From an uncultured Actinomycetes bacterium (GTDB lineage: Bacteria; Actinomycetota; Actinomycetes; Actinomycetales; Bifidobacteriaceae): a stretch of DNA of 64,000 nt. Numbering within the stretch: position 1 is the stretch's first letter; the number at the start of each line of letters is the position of its first letter. The DNA is taken from the NCBI GenBank assembly GCA_900314875.1, contig OMWX01000002.1, positions 428,396-492,395 of the forward strand. The letters run 5' to 3'. Below the pieces are notes generated by a model. The model was not told where the DNA came from. It did no database searches and was given only the letters and a program-made list of their open reading frames with translations. Shown here piece after piece: positions 1 to 8,146 of the stretch. Position numbers and translations under genes: made by a program.

Positions 1-1076
1 AAGCATTTGCGCATACTGCCTCGTATGATGCAACGATTATCGAATGGGCAGAAAAAAACTGGACTAAGCCCGAATCGCTGAAGCAAGATGACGAGAACAG
101 CGAAGAAATTTATCCTTCCGCTTATACGCGCACTTGGAATCTGTCCAATATTCTCCGTTACGGCGAAAATCCTCATCAAAGCGCGGCTCTTTATCTTAAT
201 CCTCTTTCAAACGGCGATTTTGCGCACGCTGAACTTCTCGGCGGAAAACCCATGAGCTACAACAATTTTACGGATACCGAAGCTGCGTGGCGCGCCGTTT
301 GGGATTTTCCGAATCAGACTGCAGTCGCAGTAGTAAAACATGCCAATCCTTGCGGACTGGCTGTGGGCGAAACAGTTTTTGAAGCTCATAAAAAAGCTCA
401 TGCCTGCGATCCTGTCAGCGCATACGGCGGCGTAATCGCGGCCAATGCGACAGTGTCGCTGGAAATGGCTCAAACCGTGAAAGGAATTTTCACGGAAGTT
501 ATTATTGCTCCCGATTATGAGGATGAAGCGCTGAAATTGCTTCAGACGAAGAAAAATCTCAGAATTTTGCGAGTCGCAAAAGCTCCTGTTCTCAATCGTT
601 CCATAAAACAGATTGACGGAGGTCTGCTCGTGCAGGAAACCGACGCAATCAACGCTGACGGGGATAATCCCGACAAGTGGACGCTTGCAGCCGGAAAACC
701 TGCAGATTCCGATACTCTTGCAGATTTGCAGTTCGCATGGCGTTCTGTGCGCTCGGTTAAGTCCAATGCAATTCTGATTGCTCGCGACGGAGCAACCGTC
801 GGAATCGGAATGGGACAGGTAAATCGCGTAGATTCAAGCGAACTGGCGGTAACGCGCGCCAATACGCTTGCAGACAATGTTAACCGCACTGAAGGAGCGG
901 TTGCCGCTTCCGATGCTTTCTTCCCGTTTGCGGACGGATTGGAAATACTTGCTAAAGCCGGAGTGAAAGCAGTTGTCCAGCCGGGAGGCTCCATTCGTGA
1001 CAGCGAAGTAATCGAAGCAGCCGAGAAAGCCGGCATTGCCATGTACATGACCGGCACGCGTCACTTCTTCCACTGA
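1..1076 (+). CDS. purH: PurH, bifunctional AICAR formyltransferase/IMP cyclohydrolase (5' end outside window)
   Basis: This is the C-terminal two thirds of PurH, which carries out the last two steps of de novo IMP synthesis. The reading frame is open from base 3, and 357 residues are visible against about 520-550 for the family, so the start and most of the N-terminal cyclohydrolase domain lie upstream. The AICAR transformylase signature KHANPCG, with its catalytic Lys-His pair, is at bases 336-356. The family motif LRYGENPHQ is also visible at bases 153-179. The end, GTRHFFH followed by a stop, is the usual PurH C-terminus. An internal ATG at 252 is not the start, because conserved PurH sequence continues upstream of it. 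Confidence 0.97.
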   Translation, partial: AFAHTASYDATIIEWAEKNWTKPESLKQDDENSEEIYPSAYTRTWNLSNILRYGENPHQSAALYLNPLSNGDFAHAELLGGKPMSYNNFTDTEAAWRAVWDFPNQTAVAVVKHANPCGLAVGETVFEAHKKAHACDPVSAYGGVIAANATVSLEMAQTVKGIFTEVIIAPDYEDEALKLLQTKKNLRILRVAKAPVLNRSIKQIDGGLLVQETDAINADGDNPDKWTLAAGKPADSDTLADLQFAWRSVRSVKSNAILIARDGATVGIGMGQVNRVDSSELAVTRANTLADNVNRTEGAVAASDAFFPFADGLEILAKAGVKAVVQPGGSIRDSEVIEAAEKAGIAMYMTGTRHFFH

Positions 1077-1081
1077 TATGA

Positions 1082-1179
1082 AAACCGGAGCGTATGCGGC
1101 AGCAGTCTGTTTTTGCGGCAAAACGGCATTATAAAAAGTATGCGGCGCCGCGCTCGTCTGAGGCTGTACGCTCCGGTTT
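1082..1179. repeat. 13-bp inverted repeat with 72-nt loop after purH
   Basis: AAACCGGAGCGTA at 1082-1094 is exactly complementary to TACGCTCCGGTTT at 1167-1179. A short direct repeat, ACGGCATT, occurs at 1122 and again at 1181. The structure starts 5 bases after the purH stop, so it may act at the mRNA 3' end. No T-run follows, so it is not a standard terminator. Confidence 0.5.
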
Positions 1180-1201
1180 AACGGCATTCTAAAAAATTTA
1201 T

Positions 1202-1657
1202 ATGCCTTTTTTGTCTCTAAAGAATAAAGTAAAGATGAAAAAAGACGGAAAAACAGCCGGAAACAATTTTTCTGTGAAAAACCTGACGGAAGAAAAATCT
1301 TTAATGCGCAAAGAATCTTCAGATGCTCATTCCGCTGTCAAAGATCATACAGACGCGGAATCCGGCAATGACATTGAAAGAGCTGACAAAAGCGATTCTT
1401 TTGCTTTCTGCTGTCTGATTTCGTTTTTGACGATAATATCTGCCGTCATCTCGTTTTTCACCTGTGTTTTTTACGGCACAGTCATGCTCGCTTCAACATG
1501 CTTTATAACTTTTCTCGTTCGAATCATTATGCGCGAAAAAAGCCCTTGGAAAATCAGATCTGTTTTCTTTGACAGCTCAATAAGTCTTATTTTATGCGTT
1601 TCTCTTGTCGTTATTTTGTGCGGCAACGACATGTCTGACATATTTCAATCCGTCTGA
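1202..1657 (+). CDS. Small membrane protein of unknown function
   Basis: A 151-residue protein I do not recognise. The first 60 residues are hydrophilic and rich in Lys, Glu, Asp and Ser. They are followed by two hydrophobic stretches at about residues 62-102, separated by a short turn, and a third near residues 120-145. This suggests an inner-membrane protein with a cytoplasmic N-terminal tail. Neither the ATG at 1202 nor the in-frame ATG at 1235 has a good ribosome-binding site, so the start is uncertain. It lies 125 bases after purH in the same direction and ends just before a clear terminator. It could be a lineage-specific gene, and no function is proposed. Confidence 0.55.
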   Translation: MPFLSLKNKVKMKKDGKTAGNNFSVKNLTEEKSLMRKESSDAHSAVKDHTDAESGNDIERADKSDSFAFCCLISFLTIISAVISFFTCVFYGTVMLASTCFITFLVRIIMREKSPWKIRSVFFDSSISLILCVSLVVILCGNDMSDIFQSV

Positions 1658-1690
1658 AATCACACAAATATTCCGCTGAACGCAAAACAA

Positions 1691-1720
1691 AAAAATCTCC
1701 GCTTAAATGCGGAGATTTTT
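1691..1720. terminator. Bidirectional intrinsic terminator
   Basis: AAAAATCTCCGC (1691-1702) pairs perfectly with GCGGAGATTTTT (1709-1720) around a 6-base loop. There are T-runs on both strands, so it can stop the plus-strand gene ending at 1657 and the minus-strand aquaporin gene ending at 1776. Confidence 0.9.
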
Positions 1721-1764
1721 TATTATTTCTGTTTTAAAACTCCGATTTTAAAACAGAAATAATA
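1721..1764. repeat. Perfect 19-bp AT-rich hairpin next to the terminator
   Basis: Bases 1721-1739 are exactly complementary to 1746-1764 around the 6-base loop CTCCGA. It lies between the aquaporin stop codon and the terminator at 1691-1720. Aquaporin transcripts meet this hairpin first, so the pair may form a tandem terminator or an RNase-protected 3' end. Confidence 0.75.
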
Positions 1765-1775
1765 ACGCAGGCAGA

Positions 1776-2732
1776 TTATTTTGAATCTTTGCCTGTTTTT
1801 CCCGATTCGTCGTCAGATTCGCCTGATTCATCAGACTGCTTGTTTTCATCAGACTGTTCGGCTCCTTCGGATTCTTCTGCATTCTCAGATGTTTCTTCAG
1901 CATTGCTGTTCTTAACAGAATCTTTTTCAAAGGAAACGTTCGAAGCTTCGGCTTCTTTTTTTCCAAATGAATCGCAGAAAAGAGCAACCGCCGCAACCAG
2001 CAGGGCAGCGCCGACGGAAGTGAGCCAGAAAAGCCAGAGCTGACTCAAAGGCTGAGCATCAAGACCTTTATTCTGCGCAAAAATTGCGATTCCGGTAGAA
2101 CGCGCGGGATTAAGACTTGCTCCTGTCGCGGGGAAAGCAACGCCCACTCCGAGCGCATATGCGCATCCGGTCGCTGCCGCATAACCGCGTTTTGCCGTCC
2201 CGTCTTTTTTAAGATTGACAATCGCAGCAGCGACTACAATCGCAGTCATAACGGTTTCAAGCACGACAGCCATCGTCAATCCGAAAGAAATTCCCGATGA
2301 AGACAAAGCCGAATGAGTCGGAGAACCTTCTTCAAAGCCGTTTGCAATGTACGCAAACCACGCAGTGGATTTAATCGAATCGGAAATAGGCAAAACGGCA
2401 GTCACGGTTCCCGCAGCGGCAGTCGCAGCGGAAACCTGAGCAATTATGTAAGAAAACGCGTCCAGAACTGTTATGCGGCGCGTCAGAGCTGCCGCAACAG
2501 AAATTGCGGGATTGAAATGCGCCCCGGAAATCGAGCCGAAAATGTGAGAAACGGCAGCATAAGCAACTGCGGTAACCAGCAGGATATAAACAAGATTTAC
2601 CCCGTAAATAGCCGAACACAGCGTTCCCACGGCAAAAACCGCAAACATAACAAAATATGTTCCGACAAATTCAGCCGAAACTCGCGCCCAAAGCGGCACA
2701 AATTTTCTATTGCTTTCAATAACTTTTTCCAT
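1776..2732 (-). CDS. MIP-family aquaporin/glyceroporin channel with acidic C-terminal tail
   Basis: A membrane channel of the major intrinsic protein family, 318 residues. Both signature NPA boxes are present, in GAHFNPAISV and GASLNPARSTG, separated by the expected transmembrane segments, so the water or glycerol pore should be intact. The ATG at 2732 is preferred over an in-frame codon at 2777, because AAGGA lies about 7 bases upstream of it. The last 60-70 residues form a Ser/Glu/Asp-rich tail not typical of the family, probably disordered and cytoplasmic. The gene is divergent from rluB, with a 172-base intergenic region. Water versus glycerol selectivity cannot be assigned from the sequence. 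Confidence 0.9.
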   Translation of the reverse strand: MEKVIESNRKFVPLWARVSAEFVGTYFVMFAVFAVGTLCSAIYGVNLVYILLVTAVAYAAVSHIFGSISGAHFNPAISVAAALTRRITVLDAFSYIIAQVSAATAAAGTVTAVLPISDSIKSTAWFAYIANGFEEGSPTHSALSSSGISFGLTMAVVLETVMTAIVVAAAIVNLKKDGTAKRGYAAATGCAYALGVGVAFPATGASLNPARSTGIAIFAQNKGLDAQPLSQLWLFWLTSVGAALLVAAVALFCDSFGKKEAEASNVSFEKDSVKNSNAEETSENAEESEGAEQSDENKQSDESGESDDESGKTGKDSK

Positions 2733-2800
2733 AACGATCCTTGTTCGTTCGGAGCGCAGGCTCCTTTTGTCATACACGGCAAAATGATACCGGCTGACGG

Positions 2801-2829
2801 TTCATAAAAATGTTTACTGCGTGTATAAT
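2801..2829 (+). promoter_or_regulatory. Putative promoter for rluB
   Basis: A perfect -10 hexamer TATAAT is at 2824-2829, with TTCATA (4 of 6 matches to TTGACA) at 2801-2806, a spacing of 17. The -10 is followed directly by TATA, so TATAAT can also be read on the minus strand at 2827-2832, in the aquaporin direction. Confidence 0.5.
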
Positions 2830-2904
2830 TATACGTTGATTATTTCAATCGGAAGCACACGTAAATCAGAAGCACAAGCTTCTTAAGGTCACGTTGGGAG
2901 AACG

Positions 2905-3678
2905 ATGCCGCATCAATATTCTCGCGCAAACAAATCATACGAATCTCGCGAAGACGATATCCGTCTGCAGAAAGTTTTAGCTCAAGCCGGTTTCGGTTCA
3001 AGACGCAAATGCGAACAGATGATTGTCGACGGGCGCGTCGAGGTCGACGGAGAGCTGATTACCGAACTCGGTTCTCGCGTAAATCCGAAAAAGCAGCAGA
3101 TTCGCGTTGACGGATCGCGCGTTCATATCGACGACAAACATGTGACTTTGGCTTTGCACAAGCCGAAAAAAGTTTTGTCGACCATGGATGATCCCAAGGG
3201 ACGATTCACTTTGCGAGATATCATCGGCGACAAATACAGCCGGGTTTTTCATATGGGAAGGCTTGATTACGATTCAGAAGGTCTTATCCTTATGACTGAC
3301 GACGGAGAATTAAGCCAGCATGTAATGCATCCGAAATACGAAGTGGCAAAAACATATGTGGCGACGCTCGAAGGCAAAATCGGCGGAAACGTATGCAACC
3401 GTCTCGTGCGTCAGGGAGTTCAGCTGAAAGACGGCCCGGTCAGATTCGATCAGTGTTCCGTCATCACGCAGCGCAGAGATCAGTCAGTCGTAAAAGTCGT
3501 GATTCATTCGGGAAGGAACAGAATCGTGCGGCGCGTGTTCGACTCGGTCGGCTATCCGGTCACAAGACTCGTGCGCACCCAGATAGGTCCGATAAAATTG
3601 GGAAACCTTAAACCCGGCACTTACAGAGTGCTTTCTGCTGCCGAACTAAAGTCTCTCGAAAAGGAGGTAGGTCTGTGA
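2905..3678 (+). CDS. rluB: Ribosomal large-subunit pseudouridine synthase, RluB/RsuA family
   Basis: A 257-residue enzyme that isomerises uridine to pseudouridine in rRNA. An S4 RNA-binding domain covers about residues 19-65. The catalytic motif [10 protein letters not shown] follows, with the nucleophilic Asp at residue 121. RluB-type enzymes usually modify U2605 of 23S rRNA, though the target here is inferred from family only. GGGAG precedes the ATG. The stop overlaps the GTG start of the next gene in a GTGA overlap, so the two are translationally coupled. Confidence 0.93.
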   Translation: MPHQYSRANKSYESREDDIRLQKVLAQAGFGSRRKCEQMIVDGRVEVDGELITELGSRVNPKKQQIRVDGSRVHIDDKHVTLALHKPKKVLSTMDDPKGRFTLRDIIGDKYSRVFHMGRLDYDSEGLILMTDDGELSQHVMHPKYEVAKTYVATLEGKIGGNVCNRLVRQGVQLKDGPVRFDQCSVITQRRDQSVVKVVIHSGRNRIVRRVFDSVGYPVTRLVRTQIGPIKLGNLKPGTYRVLSAAELKSLEKEVGL

Positions 3679-5816
3679 TTACGATTGCAGTCGACGGACC
3701 TGCGGGAACAGGCAAATCGTCTACTTCAAAAGCTTTGGCGAATCATTTCGGCTTCGCTTATCTTGATACGGGAGCAATGTATCGAGCAGCAGCATGGCAG
3801 TGCATTAAACAGGGTATAGAACTGAACGAACGGACTGCAAAAGAGAACGCGCAAGAGATTACCGAATGCGTTTCCAGGCTGTTTACGCACGACAATATCG
3901 TTTTCAGCACGGATCCCGGCAATCAGTACATAAAATGCGCAGACGAAGACATAACCGAAGAAATCAGATCTGAAGAAATTTCTTCGCATGTTTCTGCCGT
4001 GGCTTCAGTCATCCCGGTAAGACATGTGCTTATCGCAGCTCAAAAAGCCTTTATCGCTCAAGAAAATGACGAAAACTCTTTTTCAAAAGGCGCGGGAATC
4101 GTTGTCGAAGGCAGAGACATTACTACGGTTGTCGCTCCCGATGCGGATGTAAGAATCCTTATGACCGCAAAACCTGAAATACGTCAGGCAAGAAGAGAAA
4201 ATCAGGCAAAAAACGAAGATACCGGACATGACGACGTTTCAGCGCGCGACAATGCGGATTCTAAAGTAACGAATTTCTTAACTGCAGCCGACGGAGTCAT
4301 TACAATCGACAATTCTTACATGAATTTCGAACAGACTCTCGAAACGATTATCGGCATTGTCGACAAAGCAATAGACGAAAAATTGTATTCGGAATTCGTT
4401 TCGCAGTATGAAAGCCGCGACGAAAACGAAGAAGACGAGATTTCAGATATAGCCAATTTCGCGGACGGGTCAAGTTTTTCCCGAGGTTCGCAAGATCGTG
4501 CCGTGGGAGTGCTTGCGGTTATAGGACGTCCCAACGTGGGCAAATCCACGCTTGTAAACCGCATTTTGGGAAGGCGAGCTGCCGTGGTGGAGGACACTCC
4601 GGGAGTCACCCGCGACAGAGTAAGTTACGACGCGCATTGGGCGGGCACGGATTTCAAACTTGTCGATACCGGCGGATGGGAAGCAGATGTCGAGGGAATC
4701 GACAGTTCAATTGCTTCTCAGGCAGAAATTGCAGCCAATCTTTCCGATGCGATTATTTTTACGGTCGACGGAACAACGGGTCTGACATCCTCAGACGAGC
4801 GCATAGTTTCAATGCTTCGCGCCTGCAACAAGCCCGTAACGGTTGCCGTAAACAAGGTCGATACGCAACTTGACGAATATGCAGCTGCCGAATTTTGGAA
4901 ACTCGGACTGGGAGAACCCATGCCGATTTCTGCTTTGCACGGCCGAGGCATCGGAGATTTGCTCGATACTGCGATAAACAAGCTGAAAAACGCAGAAAAG
5001 ACTTCCGGATTCCTTACTCCGACAGATTTGCGTCGCATCGCGCTGGTCGGACGGCCCAACGTGGGCAAATCCTCACTTCTTAACAAGCTTGCAAATGAAG
5101 AGCGCGCGGTTGTCCACGATTTGGCGGGAACCACCAGAGATCCCGTGGATGAAATAGTGAACATCGGCGGCAAAGACTGGCTTTTTATCGATACGGCGGG
5201 AATAAAACGGCGTTTGCATAAAGTGTCCGGAGCGGATTATTATTCTTCTCTCCGTACTCAGGCCGCTTTGGAGCGCTCGGAATTGGCTCTTGTGGTTTTT
5301 GACGTTTCCGAGCCGATTGCAGAGCAGGATTTGCGCGTTATGAGCCAGGCTGTCGATGCGGGGCGCGCGATTGTTCTTGTGTTCAATAAGTGGGATTTGC
5401 TCGACGAGTTCAGCCGCGCCCGCTTGGAACGTTTGTGGAAAACAGAATTTACGCGCGTAACCTGGGCTCAGCGGATTAATTTGTCGGCAAAAACAGGATG
5501 GCATACAAACAGGCTTATGCAGGCGATGGAAAACGCGCTTGAATCTTGGGATAAGCGAATACCCACCGGCAAACTAAATTCATTCCTCGGACGCATACAG
5601 GCAGCGCATCCGCACCCTCTTCGCGGCGGAAAACAGCCTCGCATTCTTTTTGCGACTCAGGCTTCAAACCGTCCTCCGCGTTTCATGATTTTTGCCACAG
5701 GATTCTTAGAGCACGGGTACTGCCGTTTTATAGAGCGCTCTTTGCGCGAAGAATTCGGTTTCGAAGGTTCTCCGGTTCAAATTTCGGTAAAAATTCGCGA
5801 AAAAAAACGGAAATAA
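3675..5816 (+). CDS. cmk-der: Fused cytidylate kinase / ribosome-assembly GTPase Der
   Basis: A 713-residue fusion. Residues 1 to about 225 are cytidylate kinase, with P-loop GPAGTGKS at residues 8-15, which phosphorylates CMP and dCMP. After an acidic linker (about 226-275) comes Der/EngA, with two GTPase domains beginning GRPNVGKST near residue 284 and GRPNVGKSS near residue 459. NKVD and NKWD base-recognition motifs and a C-terminal KH-like domain for 50S assembly are also present. The start is GTG after a very strong AAAAGGAGG site and overlaps rluB by 4 bases. The two enzymes are adjacent but separate in many bacteria. I recall the fusion as typical of bifidobacteria and relatives, which fits the rest of the window. 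Confidence 0.95.
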   Translation: MITIAVDGPAGTGKSSTSKALANHFGFAYLDTGAMYRAAAWQCIKQGIELNERTAKENAQEITECVSRLFTHDNIVFSTDPGNQYIKCADEDITEEIRSEEISSHVSAVASVIPVRHVLIAAQKAFIAQENDENSFSKGAGIVVEGRDITTVVAPDADVRILMTAKPEIRQARRENQAKNEDTGHDDVSARDNADSKVTNFLTAADGVITIDNSYMNFEQTLETIIGIVDKAIDEKLYSEFVSQYESRDENEEDEISDIANFADGSSFSRGSQDRAVGVLAVIGRPNVGKSTLVNRILGRRAAVVEDTPGVTRDRVSYDAHWAGTDFKLVDTGGWEADVEGIDSSIASQAEIAANLSDAIIFTVDGTTGLTSSDERIVSMLRACNKPVTVAVNKVDTQLDEYAAAEFWKLGLGEPMPISALHGRGIGDLLDTAINKLKNAEKTSGFLTPTDLRRIALVGRPNVGKSSLLNKLANEERAVVHDLAGTTRDPVDEIVNIGGKDWLFIDTAGIKRRLHKVSGADYYSSLRTQAALERSELALVVFDVSEPIAEQDLRVMSQAVDAGRAIVLVFNKWDLLDEFSRARLERLWKTEFTRVTWAQRINLSAKTGWHTNRLMQAMENALESWDKRIPTGKLNSFLGRIQAAHPHPLRGGKQPRILFATQASNRPPRFMIFATGFLEHGYCRFIERSLREEFGFEGSPVQISVKIREKKRK

Positions 5817-5865
5817 TCAAGGTTTTCTGTTGCCGATTCAAGCAAGAAATTCAATGCAATTCGCA

Positions 5866-5906
5866 ATGCGGGACAAGGCATAAAGCTTATGTCCCGCATA
5901 TTTTTT
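5866..5906 (+). terminator. Intrinsic terminator after cmk-der
   Basis: ATGCGGGACA (5866-5875) pairs with TGTCCCGCAT (5890-5899), followed by A and six Ts. Confidence 0.9.
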
Positions 5907-5926
5907 AAAAATTTTTCCATTTCGAT

Positions 5927-5955
5927 TTGCATTAAAAATAATAATGAGATAGACT
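5927..5955 (+). promoter_or_regulatory. Putative promoter of the tRNA-Pro gene
   Basis: TTGCAT at 5927-5932 and TAGACT at 5950-5955 are separated by 17 bases. This would start transcription about 20 bases before the mature tRNA. Confidence 0.5.
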
Positions 5956-5980
5956 TCTATGCGGTACTTGAAGTGCCGAT

Positions 5981-6054
<74 letters not shown>

Positions 6055-6508
6055 CGATATGTCGGAGAAATGTTTTTTCGAAAATTATCTTCTCGAGGAT
6101 TGTTTTATCGAGAATTGTTTTTCGTTGTGGAAATGATGTGAAAACGAGAAAATAATATAAAAACGCAGTCCTCAAGAAAAACAATCATTAAATGGATTGG
6201 CGGAAGATTATCAAGGCTGACAAACAATCTCAATTAATGAACCTGAAACAAATGCAGACACAGCAAATATCTCCAAAATCAGGTGAAAATAAGATCAGAT
6301 GAAAGTATGAATTCAGAAAAACAATTCGGCAGAAAAATAAACGACAGAAATTGCTGCGGAATTATTTTTGAGACATCTTTGCGCTTAATTCGCCGCATGA
6401 TTCGCAATTATTGCGGTTTCCGGTATAGAATCATTGAATAGCAAAGCAAATCGGCAGGCAGGTGGGGAAATCGCTTTTGCCAGTTTGCAAACACTAAGGA
6501 GAAATAGG
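6055..6508 (+). other. 454-base spacer between tRNA-Pro and the UDP-glucose pyrophosphorylase gene
   Basis: No credible coding sequence. It is AT-rich, with imperfect direct repeats of the type TCGAG(A/G)ATTGTTTT near 6093-6120. A possible -10 box TAGAAT is at 6426-6431, with TTCGCA at 6401-6406 (spacing 19), which could serve the downstream gene. Confidence 0.4.
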
Positions 6509-7930
6509 GTGGATTTATTCGACGTTTGCGCACAGAAGATGCGCGACAGCGAAATGAGCGAAGTTTCCGTAAAACAATTTGAAAGACTTTATCGCACGTG
6601 GCAGGAAGGCAATAACGGTCAGATTCCGGAATCTGAAGTGGAACCCTTAACGAATCTGCCGAAGCTTGTGCGGATTGAAAATCAGGCCGAACGCAAAGAA
6701 GCATTGAAAGCATTCGAAAAAACGGCATTTCTGAAGCTGAACGGCGGATTGGGCACTTCAATGGGACTTGACGGTCCGAAATCTCTTTTGCCGGTTCGCA
6801 GACACAAAGCTATTCAGCGCAGCTTTCTCGATATTATTCTCGGACAGCTGACTACCGTAAGAGAACGGCAAAACGTGCGCCTTCCTCTTACATTGATGAA
6901 CTCTTTCAGCACTTCAAAACAGACTCTGAACAAAATCCGCGAAAAGCGCAATTTCAAGCAGGACGGCGTGCCGCTTGAAATTATGCAGCATATTGAGCCG
7001 AAAATAGACTGCAAAACAGGAAAGCCCGCCGAATATAAGGCAGATCCGAAACTGGAATGGTGTCCTCCCGGACACGGAGACGTTTTCAGCACTATGTGGG
7101 AATCAAATCTTTTGGATATCCTGCTTGAACAAGGCTTCGAATTCCTGTTTATTTCAAACTCTGATAATTTGGGAGCACGGCCATCGTCGACGGCAGCCGG
7201 CGCTTTCGCTCAATCAGGTTCGTCATTCATGCTGGAAGCGGCTCGCAGAACCAAGGCGGATCGCAAAGGCGGACATATTGTGAAAAACGCAAAAACAAGC
7301 TCGCTTTTGTTGCGCGAAATGAGCCAGGTCAGCAGCGAAGACATGGATTCTGCCTGTGATATAGAACGTCATCCGTTTTTTAATACGAACAATATCTGGG
7401 TGAGAATAAAAGATTTGAGAGATTTGCTTGAGAAAAACGGCGGAATTCTGCCGCTTCCGGTTATTCTCAATGAAAAAAACGTAAATCCTGCCGATTCTTC
7501 CACTGAAAAAGTAATCCAGCTCGAAACAGCCATGGGAGCAGCAGCTTCGCTTTTCGACAACGCATCCTGCATAGAAGTGTCGCGCGCGCGTTTTCTGCCG
7601 GTTAAAACGACAAACGATCTTCTGATTATGAGATCGGATCGTTTCCACTTAACGGACGCATATGAAATGGAAGACGGAGATTACAATCTTCCTCACATAG
7701 ATTTGGATTCGAGATTTTACAAAAACATAAGCGATTTTGAAGAGAGATTCCCTTACGGAGTCCCGTCTCTGGCAGCGGCCAGATCGGTTGATATCAGGGG
7801 AGACTGGACTTTCGGACAGAATGTAAAATTCTTCGCGAATGCCGTGCTTGAAGACGAGGGACGCGCTTCCTATGTCCCCAACGGATCATTCGTAGGACCT
7901 TGCGGAATCGAATCCGACAAATGGATGTAA
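6509..7930 (+). CDS. UTP-glucose-1-phosphate uridylyltransferase, UDPGP family
   Basis: This 473-residue enzyme makes UDP-glucose from UTP and glucose-1-phosphate. It belongs to the eukaryotic-type UDPGP family, not the short bacterial GalU family. The nucleotide-binding motif LKLNGGLGTSMGL is at residues 75-87, and the length matches that family. In bifidobacteria this enzyme supplies the Leloir and galacto-N-biose pathways and glycan synthesis. The start is GTG at 6509, with AAGGAG at 6496-6501 (7-base spacing). An in-frame TTG at 6434 extends the frame but has no ribosome-binding site. Confidence 0.93.
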   Translation: MDLFDVCAQKMRDSEMSEVSVKQFERLYRTWQEGNNGQIPESEVEPLTNLPKLVRIENQAERKEALKAFEKTAFLKLNGGLGTSMGLDGPKSLLPVRRHKAIQRSFLDIILGQLTTVRERQNVRLPLTLMNSFSTSKQTLNKIREKRNFKQDGVPLEIMQHIEPKIDCKTGKPAEYKADPKLEWCPPGHGDVFSTMWESNLLDILLEQGFEFLFISNSDNLGARPSSTAAGAFAQSGSSFMLEAARRTKADRKGGHIVKNAKTSSLLLREMSQVSSEDMDSACDIERHPFFNTNNIWVRIKDLRDLLEKNGGILPLPVILNEKNVNPADSSTEKVIQLETAMGAAASLFDNASCIEVSRARFLPVKTTNDLLIMRSDRFHLTDAYEMEDGDYNLPHIDLDSRFYKNISDFEERFPYGVPSLAAARSVDIRGDWTFGQNVKFFANAVLEDEGRASYVPNGSFVGPCGIESDKWM

Positions 7931-8051
7931 ACATGCTCGAAGCACGCTCGGGAAAATATTTGACGACTGGCGAGACACGCCTCCAAACGGCTTAAACAGA
8001 CGCGTTTAGAGTATTTTGTCCAATGAGTGTGCATTTCTTTTGTTTCTCCAT

Positions 8052-8066
8052 TAGAATTGTATACAA
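8052..8066 (+). promoter_or_regulatory. Operator-like palindrome overlapping a possible -10 box, upstream of pafBC
   Basis: TAGAAT (8052-8057) resembles a -10 box and runs into the perfect 10-bp palindrome TTGTATACAA (8057-8066). Palindromes of this kind are typical of GntR-family operators. The site is 80 bases before the start of the WYL regulator gene. Confidence 0.35.
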
Positions 8067-8146
8067 GTAAGCTTGAATTGCGCGGCGGTCATATGCAGTG
8101 ACCGGTGCGTGCCGTGATTGTGAAATTGAAACTGTGAAGAGGACGA

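Noticed and set aside
6434..6508. Longer N-terminus for the UDP-glucose pyrophosphorylase
   Set aside because: The TTG at 6434 has no ribosome-binding site, whereas GTG 6509 has AAGGAG at the right distance.
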